Assembly (NCBI GenBank): GCA_009602735.1
Contig: WELA01009042.1
Span: forward strand, 268,103 to 332,102
DNA from: Mesotaenium endlicherianum
Lineage: Eukaryota > Streptophyta > Zygnematophyceae > Zygnematales > Mesotaeniaceae
Direction: 5' to 3'
Length of the DNA stretch: 64,000 nt
The notes beneath the pieces are model-generated. The model made no database searches. It was not told where the DNA came from and saw only the letters and a list, made by a program, of their open reading frames with translations. Both the position numbers and the translations under genes were made by a program. Below are positions 23,518 to 32,509 of the stretch, piece after piece. How positions within the stretch are numbered: position 1 is the first letter of the stretch; every line of letters starts with the position of its first letter.

Positions 23518-24300
23518 GTTGGAAATCACAACACTAAGAAGGACGTGCTCTTCACATCAACTCTGCCCTTCAACTCTGCCCTTTTGAGTAGTGCACCTTA
23601 CCCGGGCACCAGTCCAGACATAGCGCCACTCCTGCAAAGAACTGCCATCTACATTGCAAGTTTTAAGCAGTGATACACTTTATATCAGCACTGTAGCCTG
23701 TAGGGATGGACTAGTGTGATTCGAGAGTGCCCGCCTACCATCCCGATGTCAAGGGGACGCACAAATCTGCAGAATGCTACGCCATCCCAGCCGATCCCCT
23801 GCTATTAATTTCGTGGGGTCGGGGGTCAGGGGTCGGGGGTCGGGTGTCATGCCTCATGGTCCCCATCATGCCCCAGTCTGAAGTCTACAAGTGACAAACA
23901 AGGTCCGCACAACAAAAAGGCAGTACGTCGTTGTCGACGATTCTAGGATACCTACTTCTCTCCGTTTTGCGACATGGAATACAGGAACGTGCGACCACAG
24001 ATGTTTCTCACAGCCTCACAATTGGTAGGGTCAAGCTATGGTCAACGGATACATTCACAATAGAAGACAAATGGTGACATCCGGACCGCCATTCGGTACT
24101 CGACATTCACCGCGTTAATCCTTGGCGCGACTCTGCATTCCTCTACAGGCATGCGTTGCTTACCACTGGTTACCACCACCTCTTATAACTTATAATCAGG
24201 CTGAGCTTTTGTTTAAGGGTCGTGAGAGTCGGATGATAATACAACAGGCGCTTAGAGGAGACAGGTTCTCCTGTAACAACGTCCCTCTATCATGTTTTCA
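23518..24300. promoter_or_regulatory. divergent upstream region of TFIIA-S and the FAF2-like gene
   Basis: Head-to-head spacer of about 0.8 kb. It contains a G-rich direct repeat of GGGTCGG/GGGTCAG units at about 23817-23848 that could form a G-quadruplex. No TATA box was assigned with confidence. Confidence 0.35.
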
Positions 24301-27011
24301 TGGCGCATTGTTGACGCAAGTGGACAAAATCAAGTATGTTGAAGACTGGAGGGGAATATCTGACGCTCAGCAGAGCTCGCAGCTCCTCGAGGCTCACGGA
24401 TAAGACTTGGACGCTGCCGTGTAAAACTTCCTCCCTGGGGACAGGCTCGCTTGCAATGGGGCACATGTGCGGAGCGGGAGCTGGGCCGTTGACTGCTGCG
24501 CCCTCTCTGCGCGCGCGTGATGCGGCGCCCTCCAGCGAGGCCAAGCCGGCCGCTCAGGATAACGTGCAGGACCAACTTAAGAATCTTGGCCGGCTGGCTT
24601 GCCTCCGTCAGACCAGCACTATTGAGCGGCTGCTACGCATGTGCTGAGCCAGTTTCAGCCTGCTGCTGAAAACCGTGATCATTGAGTGTGGGCGACAGGG
24701 GGGCTCCTCTCATATCTTTTTGCGGGCCTGAGCATGCTCGTCACCTGGGCGGCAGGGGGCTCGAAGCCCTACAACCGCTCGGCGTCGCTGCCGGCTGCCA
24801 GTAATTCGTCTATCTTTCGGCAGCGCTTCAAGGAGGAGTATGGCCTCGTGCACCCTCGATTCGAGGACCTGACGTTCTCGCAGGCGATGCGGCGTGCAGA
24901 GGAGCAGTTGAAGTTCCTGTTTGTGTACCTGCATTCCAGCAGTGATGCCGACACCCCCCAATTTTGCACCCACACGCTCTGCTCGCCCACCGTGGCCGCG
25001 TTCGTCGACGCGCACTTTGTCTCCTGGGGCGCCGACGTGGGCAGCAGCGACGGCTTCCAGATGAGGAACTCCCTCAAGGCCTCCACCTACCCCTTCTGCA
25101 CCGTCGTTGCACGCTCGGCCAATCAGCGCGTCACGTTGCTGCAGCAGGTGGGCTGCGGCCTACTGGGACGCGCCACCTGGCATGCATGCTTTGTGCCCTC
25201 TCTGTCGCCTACTGCATGCTGCCTGCTGCTTCCGCTGCTCCTGTGGCTGACGAACGTGCTTTATGGGGGGGGGATGGACTGCCCTCCTACCTGGCTCCTA
25301 TTGGCCTCCTGTGCTGTATGTAACGCAGCAGACTGTCTGCTGCAAGTCTTGAGTGACCGTCGTGGGCTTCTGCCAGACCTGGCGGTTTGTTGGCTGCAAT
25401 CAGTTTTTTTTTGGAGGTGAAAAGGGATGCATGCATTTGAGTTTTACCCATGTATTGGTGAGGCCAGTGCGCCAAGTGTCAGTCAGGCATGTTGCGGCAC
25501 TTGTCACTTGACATGACGTTGTGGGGTACGCCAAGCTCTTGCTGCCTCTCCCTTTTCCCTCTTTCGTATGTTTCTCGTTCTTAAATTGCCACTGGTCGAC
25601 CTCTAGTTGACCGGGTGCTGACCAAATGTTGAGCACGTGGAGATGGTCAATAGCCCCACGCACCCCGGCCCACCTTGTGCTCCCCCCTTCTTCCTCAAAT
25701 CTACTTCAACTCACAGGCCGAAAGTGCTCACTCGCTTCAGCCCCCTCTTTGCCTGCAGCCAGGGGAAAGAGGAGCCTCTGCCTCTTGCCCCAAAAGACTG
25801 ACTACAAATTCAACAGGGCATGCTAGAACGAGTGGGAGAGGCGCAAGCGAGCAAGGAAGACTCCCTCTTCCAGCGACCAGCCAGCCCCCCGTGGTTTCAA
25901 GCACCACCGTCGTTGCTCCAACCAGCGGGGCAGTGGGCAGTCGCATCTGGCTGTGGCATCTGGGAGAGGCACCTCATGGCGGCACTCCAATACTGACAGC
26001 TGGCAAGACACTCGGCAGGGCCACAAATCAGCCATGTCTGCACCCACAGCCAGCAGAGCCATTACACCTGCCCCCCCCCCCCCCAAATNNNNNNNNNNNN
26101 NNNNNNNNNNNNNNNNNNNNNNNNNNNNNNNNNNNNNNNNNNNNNNNNNNNNNNNNNNNNNNNNNNNNNNNNNNNNNNNNNNNNNNNNNNNNNNNNNNNN
26201 NNNNNNNNNNNNNNNNNNNNNNNNNNNNNNNNNNNNNNNNNNNNNNNNNNNNNNNNNNNNNNNNNNNNNNNNNNNNNNNNNNNNNNNNNNNNNNNNNNNN
26301 NNNNNNNNNNNNNNNNNNNNNNNNNNNNNNNNNNNNNNNNNNNNNNNNNNNNNNNNNNNNNNNNNNNNNNNNNNNNNNNNNNNNNNNNNNNNNNNNNNNN
26401 NNNNNNNNNNNNNNNNNNNNNNNNNNNNNNNNNNNNNNNNNNNNNNNNNNNNNNNNNNNNNNNNNNNNNNNNNNNNNNNNNNNNNNNNNNNNNNNNNNNN
26501 NNNNNNNNNNNNNNNNNNNNNNNNNNNNNNNNNNNNNNNNNNNNNNNNNNNNNNNNNNNNNNNNNNNNNNNNNNNNNNNNNNNNNNNNNNNNNNNNNNNN
26601 NNNNNNNNNNNNNNNNNNNNNNNNNNNNNNNNNNNNNNNNNNNNNNNNNNNNNNNNNNNNNNNNNNNNNNNNNNNNNNNNNNNNNNNNNNNNNNNNNNNN
26701 NNNNNNNNNNNNNNNNNNNNNNNNNNNNNNNNNNNNNNNNNNNNNNNNCCCCCCCCAAATCCCCCTCAACCCCCTGAACTCTCTGGCCATACTGTGCTGT
26801 GCTCTGCTGCCTGGCCAGGGCGGCTCGCGCCACGCCGCAAGTGGAGGGGTCCATCGGGGCAGAGGCTCTGCTGGCACTGCTGGAGCGGGTGGTCCAGGAC
26901 CGGGGCGCCATGCTGGTGGCGCCACGCGCGGAGGAGGAAAAGCGCGCGCTCACGCGGCGCCGGCGCAAGGAGCAGGGTGCCGCCATCCAGTCAGCGCTCC
27001 TGACAGACCAG
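24300..27011 (+). CDS. FAF2/UBXD8-type (plant PUX) protein, incomplete gene
   Basis: FAF2-type proteins sit in ER or lipid-droplet membranes through a hairpin, bind ubiquitin by a UBA domain and p97/CDC48 by a UBX domain. Pieces seen in order: a UBA exon (about 24321-24420; DKIKYVEDWRGISDAQQSSQ then LLEAHG and DLDAAV); the hairpin and UAS (thioredoxin-like) exon 24699-25147 (GLLSYLFAGLSMLVTW; RQRFKEEYGLVHPRFEDL; LKFLFVYLHSS; STYPFCTVVA); and the charged coiled-coil exon from about 26819 to 27011 (ALLALLERVVQDRG; RAEEEKRALTRRRRKEQ). A TAA lies in frame between HG and DLD in the UBA, where relatives have Trp. Phases of the last exon do not fit simply, the intron has a 660-N gap, and no UBX domain was found before the next gene. 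It is a decayed or truncated gene, or a mis-assembled one. Confidence 0.6.
26089..26748. other. assembly gap (660 N)
   Basis: Gap in an intron of the FAF2-like gene. Both edges carry the same poly-C plus AAAT sequence, which suggests an unresolved or collapsed tandem repeat. Confidence 0.99.
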
Positions 27012-27087
27012 GTCCGCCCGCCTGTATGCGTGTCTCTGTCTGTCCTCTCGATCAGATCTACCTGTCTCTCTGTCCCTCTGTTGCCAG

Positions 27088-27121
27088 GAGCAGGATGCCG
27101 TCTACCAGCCAGCGCTGCTAG
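27088..27121 (+). other. duplicated micro-exon-like block of the FAF2-like gene
   Basis: After a TTGCCAG acceptor the sequence reads EQDAVYQPALL and then meets GTCCAC. It repeats the EQGAAIQSALL block at the end of the preceding exon (26 of 33 bases identical by eye). The downstream copy is closer to the family consensus (EQDAAYQ-like). Confidence 0.45.
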
Positions 27122-27124
27122 GTC

Positions 27125-27230
27125 CACCTGCCTATCTGCCTGCCTCTGCCTGTCTGTCTGCCCGTCCGTCTGTCTGTCAGTCTGCCTGTTCTGTCTGTTC
27201 ATCTGTGTGTCCGTCAAGCTGCCTGCATGT
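27125..27230. repeat. CTGTCTGC/CTGCCTG-rich tract
   Basis: Degenerate CTGT/CTGC tetranucleotide tract between the FAF2-like gene and the exonuclease start. Confidence 0.8.
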
Positions 27231-27309
27231 TGATCTCGTTCTGTCCGTTGGGCCGGTTCACAGTCTGATTTTCTCTGATGTGTTTTGCCTCCCCTGTTCC
27301 CTGGGAGCC

Positions 27310-29340
27310 ATGGCCGTGGCTCTTGCGGTCCCCCACGTGCACTTCCAGCACAATCTGGCCGTCTCGGCCGTGCCAGGCCATCTGGAAATGTCGACGCCCA
27401 CCGACGCAGCGGCACCCGCAGCCGCAGCTGCAGCAGTGGCAGTAGCACCAGCAGCAGTGGAGGCAGCAGCAGCAACAGCAGCAGCAGTGGCAGCAGACTC
27501 AAGGAAGGAGTTCAACGACGGGCAGGAGGGGAACCTTGACAGGATCGGGCAACATGTGCAGGAGAGGGCGGTGCTGACTCAGAGTCCTCCAGAGGCCGCG
27601 CAGCCGGCTAAAAACCGGACGGCATCGGCGGCAGGAGTGGCCTCGCTGGACGGTCTAGGGCGGGTGCCACCTATCGTCCCCAAGTCCGAGCTGCCATCGG
27701 TCCGGGCTGTTGCCAGGATGACGTATGTCGTGCACACGACTGTGTTGGGCGTCGGAGCCACGGTGAGGGTGACTGTCACAAACGTAGCGACAGCTGTTGA
27801 CGCCTGGATCTGCACCCACGTCTTGAAGATGGGCGACTCTGCTGCAGCGCCCTCCCCGTTTGAGAGCCCGGCTTCCAATGGCAGCGGGGGTGAGTGCGAG
27901 CGCGAGTGCAAGGAAGAGGGCCAGAACAAGCAAGGAATCTTCGTTGCTGAAAACGGCGGCCATGGTTGTAACAACAGCAGCAGCAGCGGCAGCGGCAGCC
28001 ACGGCCGTGGGATCAATAGCGGCCACTGCAGAGGCAGCAGCGGCAGTGGCAGTGGCAGCAGCGGAGAAGGAGGAGGAACGGGGGTCATACAACTGGGCAT
28101 GGATGTGGAGTGGCGGCCGACGTTTGTGCGGGGCCAGCCACCGAATCCCGTGGCCCTCCTGCAGCTTTCCCTTCGCCACCACTGCCTCATCGTCCAGCTC
28201 CTCCACCTGAACGTCATGCCCGCGCGCCTCGCTGCCCTCCTCGCTTCGCCGTGTACACACCTTGGGGTCGTGGGTGTGCGTGAGGATGCGCGCAAGCTTC
28301 TCCAGGACCACGGGTTGCACTGCGGGGGGGCCCAAGAGGAGCTTGCGCCGCTCGCGGCGGCGGTGCTGGGGCGTGAGGAGCGGAGGCACACCGGCTTGAA
28401 GAAGCTGGCCGGCGAGGTGCTGGGGAAGTGCATGCCGAGCGGCAAACGCGTGACCCTGAGCAACTGGGCCAAAGAGGCGCTAGATCCGGTACAGGTGCAG
28501 TACGCGGCGTCTGACGCATGGGTCTCCTTCGCCGTCTTTGAAAAGCTGGCTGACACCGGCGGCAGGGAGGGCGGCGCTGACGGCGAGGCCAGGGGTGGTG
28601 GTGATGGTGGCCGGGTCGGCGGTGATGCCGGCGGCAGGGGGAACTGTGCCGAAAGTTGTCGTGGTGTGGGCGGGGACGGTGACGGCGGTTGCCGAGATGA
28701 CGGCAGTGCGGGCGGCGGCAGGAGCATTGTTGCAAGAAGTTGCGGTATGCGCGGGGGCAGTGGTGATGGCGGCGGTGGTTGTACCGTCGGTGGCGCAAGC
28801 GAGGCCGCGAGTAGTGGCTGTGCGGTCGGGGATGGTGGCGGCGATGTTTGGGGTGGCGGCTATGCCCCGGGCGGTGGGAGCAGCGCCGCCAGTAATGGCG
28901 TTGCAGGCAAGGGCGGGGGCGGTGGCGGAGGTGACTGGGGCGGCAGCTGTTTTGGTGACGCCGGGAGGGGTAGTTGGGGCGGTGGCCATGCCGCCAGCGG
29001 CAGGAGCAGCGCCGCAAGTAATGGTGGTGCGGGCAGGGGCAGTGACGGTGCCCACAGTGGTCGGGGCAGCGGCTATGCTGTCAACGGTAGGAGCAGTGCC
29101 GTGAATAGTGGCGGTGTGCGCAAGGACAGTGGCGGCGGTCGGGGCGGCGGCAGGAGCAGTGCCCCCAGTTGGGGCGGTGCGGGTGGGGGCAGTGGCGGTG
29201 GCAGTGGTGGCCGGGGTGGCGGCATGCGTGGTCGCACCGGGAGGGGTGGTCGGGGCGGTGGCTATGCCGCCGGCAGGGGGAGCAACGCCGCAAGCAATGG
29301 CGGTGCGGGCGGGGACAGTGGCGGTGACGACGGTGGTTGA
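27310..29340 (+). CDS. DEDDy 3'-5' exonuclease (WRN exonuclease-like) with Gly-rich tail
   Basis: Single-exon frame of 676 residues from an ATG in a strong Kozak context (GCCATGG) to TGA. The domain is a plant-type WRN-like 3'-5' exonuclease acting on DNA or RNA ends. The lead-in VVHTTVLGVGATVRVTVTN is at about 138-156. Motif I is GMDVEW (D265, E267), motif II is VREDARKL (D326), and motif III is QVQYAASDAW (Y398, D402), so all DEDDy residues are present. LKKLAGEVLGK and KRVTLSNWA also match. Before the domain lie an Ala/Val-rich stretch (about 38-66) and Ser/Gly-rich stretches (about 218-257). After residue 415 follow 260 Gly/Ser/Ala residues with few charges. That tail is coded by a GC-rich repeat open in other frames too, so its translation is less sure than the domain. 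The position directly after the FAF2-like exons may be chance or a sign that the upstream gene lost its 3' end. Confidence 0.85.
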   Translation: MAVALAVPHVHFQHNLAVSAVPGHLEMSTPTDAAAPAAAAAAVAVAPAAVEAAAATAAAVAADSRKEFNDGQEGNLDRIGQHVQERAVLTQSPPEAAQPAKNRTASAAGVASLDGLGRVPPIVPKSELPSVRAVARMTYVVHTTVLGVGATVRVTVTNVATAVDAWICTHVLKMGDSAAAPSPFESPASNGSGGECERECKEEGQNKQGIFVAENGGHGCNNSSSSGSGSHGRGINSGHCRGSSGSGSGSSGEGGGTGVIQLGMDVEWRPTFVRGQPPNPVALLQLSLRHHCLIVQLLHLNVMPARLAALLASPCTHLGVVGVREDARKLLQDHGLHCGGAQEELAPLAAAVLGREERRHTGLKKLAGEVLGKCMPSGKRVTLSNWAKEALDPVQVQYAASDAWVSFAVFEKLADTGGREGGADGEARGGGDGGRVGGDAGGRGNCAESCRGVGGDGDGGCRDDGSAGGGRSIVARSCGMRGGSGDGGGGCTVGGASEAASSGCAVGDGGGDVWGGGYAPGGGSSAASNGVAGKGGGGGGGDWGGSCFGDAGRGSWGGGHAASGRSSAASNGGAGRGSDGAHSGRGSGYAVNGRSSAVNSGGVRKDSGGGRGGGRSSAPSWGGAGGGSGGGSGGRGGGMRGRTGRGGRGGGYAAGRGSNAASNGGAGGDSGGDDGG

Positions 29341-29560
29341 AGTGGCGGTTATGCTGGCGGCGGCAAGAAGGGTGCTGTAAGTACTGGCCGTGCGAACGGC
29401 GGCAGGGGCGGCGGTGGTCGGGGCGGTGGTCGAGGCGGCGGCCGGAGCAGTTTTGCAAGTAGTGGCAGTGCGCGCGGGGGCGGTGGCGGTGGTGGCCGGG
29501 GTGGCGGCATGCGCGGAGGCGGCGGCAGGCGGGTGGCAAAGGCAGGGGCGGGGGGGCGGT
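28560..29560 (+). repeat. degenerate GC-rich minisatellite coding the Gly-rich tail
   Basis: Units such as GGCAGGAGCAGCGCCGC followed by AGTAATGG-like sequence recur near 28873, 28999, 29086, 29149 and 29269, with irregular spacing (about 60-130 bases). The array runs past the exonuclease stop. Long frames stay open in the other plus frames and on the minus strand (28480-29646), which shows that openness here reflects composition. Confidence 0.7.
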
Positions 29561-31181
29561 GGGAATGCAATGACGGCAATGGAGACGGGAGAGAGGAGAG
29601 GCTTGTCCTTCATTGAGTATATTGGAGGCTTCTGCTCGTTCTCCATTTTTTTTTACGGGGGTTCTGGCGGGCTGGCGGCGTGCGCTGCCGGCGGTGAGTA
29701 AGCTGGGAGTGAGGGAGGCCGGAGAGAGCCGATTGACAAGCTTGCTGTCTCTGTTTGGATGCGTTGAAGGCTGGTGCTCATTGTTCTACCTCCTGAGAGA
29801 GGATGTGTAACACAGCATAGCGGCGCGGCAGCTGATGAAGTTTGACAGGGGCGAAAGAGGTTGAGAAAGCGAAGAATGAGCGCGTCGTGTGTGGATGCTG
29901 GGGGTGGAAGCTTCTTGACATGTTAACCTGTCCTTTGCGAGTCGAGGAGCCAAGCTGGCGCCGCGCTGGCTGCGGCTCTGGAGTGGTTACTGAAAGCTTG
30001 TCATCTGTGCCAATGTTTCTGCTTCTTGAGAGGCTGGAGCCTGATTGATGACCCGGCAACAGTGCTGGTTGGAGAGGCCGGTGGAGGGAACAAAAGGCTC
30101 GGGTTATGGTTGCTGTTCACTGCAGTCGTATTTTGTTGGTCTACCTGTGGTTGTGGTGGTCGTGCTGGTCGTGTCGAGAAATAGCAGCATATGCAATTAA
30201 TCACTGGTTGGAGCAAATGGACTTGGGGTGGGTGTGGCGCTGGTTGGGAGAGGCAGATTAGATTGAGGTTGGGAGTGGTGCTCGTTCAAAGAAGCAAGTG
30301 GACTGGGGTTGGGAGTCTTGGCACTAGGCTATTGGTCACCAGGGTGAGTTGTGACACTACGAGCTACTGGGGTTCTTCTCATCTCCCTCTCCCCCCCCTC
30401 CAACAGAGTTAGGTATCCTCCCGGCCCTGCTACAAACCTGTCACAGACACACGTGCACACACATACACTCGCACACATGTAGATAGACATGACAACTACG
30501 AGAAGTTCGTCGTGCGAAACTCGACATGATTTTCTTAGTTACAGAGTGTAGTCACCACTGGCAACAACAGCGATTATGTTGTAGGCGACTTATGTATTAA
30601 TCTGTGCGTGTTGGAAGATGGCTCCTTCAAGCATTCCCCAGTGGCAGCTTGTAGGGCTAGTGCATTGTCATTTTCAGAACTAGCTTCTGATAGTACACTA
30701 CAAGCCCGAGAGCCAAAGTTGCTTTGTCAGGGCTAAGGGTACTGCTAATTTTAGCTTGTGTTTATAGGACCTAGTGTGGAGCACGTCCTCAAGTCATAGT
30801 CTAAGTTGAGTATGTCTTCATAAGTGATATAATTACTTCAGGCTAGATAGTGACATTCGGCGCATTGATGTCTGCTGATGTATGTAGCCAAGACTTTGAC
30901 GAGGAATACCGCCTTGACCGCCCACCACCCCAAGGCAAGGGACTGAAATCTGCTCCCCACTGACCCCCCCCTTTCCGCTCCCGCTCCTGCTCCCACTTTT
31001 GGTGCACACTTACCACCTCCAGCAGGCTGCCTACTGTACAAGCATGAGCAAGAGCTGCGGGAGAGAGAGAGAGAGAGAGGACAACCAACTCATACCCACA
31101 CATATGCACACGCACGCGCAGACATGCACGCACGCGCGCGGCCCCCTATCCTGCCCCCACCGCCACCCTCACTCCAACCCG

Positions 31182-31218
<37 letters not shown>

Positions 31219-32270
31219 GCATGCGCTGACGCATCTCTGCACATGCACAAGCCCGCCCGCTTGCTTGCCAACATATACGCACCCGCACACGCACAGAAGC
31301 CCACACAGCACACGCCAACACACGCAGCCGCAGCTGTCGCCCCCTTAGACCAGGGAGGAGCAGCGGCAGCCGTTGCCCCCTGCACACGTTAAAGCAGAGA
31401 TGGGTAGATGCCGCCTACGCACTCCCTCGCCCACAACCCCCGGCCCATCCCTAGCAAACACCGGCACATAGCAGAGCAAAGGGGGGCCAGCCGCTGCGCT
31501 GCCGTCCACCCCTGCGCGACAGACCCCTGCAAAGACCAGACCAGCTGCTGATGGCCCCTGACAGGCCCCCCCTAGTACACAGCTCCTGAGCAGAGGAGGG
31601 CTGGCAGCCCCTGGCAGTGTGCAGCACACACTGCTGCCGCTGCCAGCACCAGCCCCCCAGAAAGCCTACCAACCCTGCACCCCTCCCTCCCCTGCAGGGC
31701 GACCGCCGCAGCAGAGCACCGCCTGCACTCCTGGCATCCCACCAGCAAGGCCCACCACATGCAAGCCATGCAGTCCACTTGAAAACAAACTTCAGGCAGC
31801 CAATAGCCCCTTGAACAGAGCCTCTTGTTGAAAAGGGACCAGGCGTCGCTGGCGCACCCTACCCGCAGGGAACCAGAGGGGGGGCAGCTGCGCGCACGCC
31901 AGAGCAGTGCGGGTCCGCCGCTGTTGATGCCTCCCCCATAATTGCCTCCCAGCGGCTGCACGCACGGGAGACCGCAGACGTGGAATCAAAGGGCGCAGCC
32001 GCACACGCCCCACCAGGGGGTTCACAGCTGCTGCCACTGTCACCTCTCCCCCCCCCCCGCCCTCCCCAAACAAACCAGAGCAATCCGGGCCAGCAGCGGC
32101 TGTTCTCACACACAGTTCCTCACGCTCAGAGATCTCTCTCTCTCATACATTCTCTCCCTTTTCACGGTCATTATTCCTCAGGCACTCTCTGCCACTTACT
32201 CACCAGCCAGGCAAGGCTCTGAGGCGGATGGTAGAAATGTGAGTTCAAGGGCGAGGGGAGGAGGCGCCAC
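29341..32270. other. GC-rich stretch without supported gene
   Basis: It holds the end of the Gly-coding minisatellite, CA/TG tracts (pure CA at about 31195-31219), a GA run (about 31062-31080) and many small unsupported open frames. The section at 30420-30850 is AT-richer. No gene is supported. Confidence 0.45.
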
Positions 32271-32509
32271 CTGCCAGAGCAGGAGAGAGCGGTCCTTGGA
32301 CGCCGTCAGCACCGCCGCCTCCTTCTCGCCTGCCGCCGTGGCCCGTTGACACCGCAACCAGAGCGCTGCTCCTTGCACTGCCCAGGCTGTCCCGCCGCCC
32401 GTGGGTGCTGACGTCTCTTGCCAGGGATCCTCTTTATTGTCTCTGCCTCTGCCCCCTGCCGCACTTGAGGTCCTTTCCCACCTCCAGGTTGACAGCCCTT
32501 TAGCAGGAG
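32271..32509 (-). CDS. candidate WD40-repeat exon
   Basis: A minus-strand exon candidate from a TTCTCCCCAG acceptor to a GTGGCG donor. It ends in a typical WD40 strand, AAVLTASKDRSLLLWQ (the TASKDRSLLLW pattern with the usual Asp and Trp). The 50 residues before it are Gly/Thr/Arg-rich and not diagnostic. I could not find neighbouring WD repeats on this strand with confidence, so the gene may be a partial, decayed or intron-rich WD40 protein. A WDR12/Ytm1-like repeat is one possibility. Confidence 0.3.

Noticed and set aside
24380-24430. Two TAA codons in the UBA region read as glutamine, suggesting a ciliate or ulvophyte-like code
   Set aside because: Recognised genes here end normally in TAA (DUF716), TAG (PF16, pectinesterase) and TGA (TFIIA-S, STR8, sirtuin); the second TAA can be explained by a GTAAAA intron donor.
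25823-27502. Very long open frames crossing the N gaps
   Set aside because: Their length comes from undetermined bases.
28480-29646. A 388-residue minus-strand open frame rich in Thr/Ala/Pro
   Set aside because: Mirror of the Gly-coding minisatellite of the exonuclease gene; no domain and no support as a separate gene.
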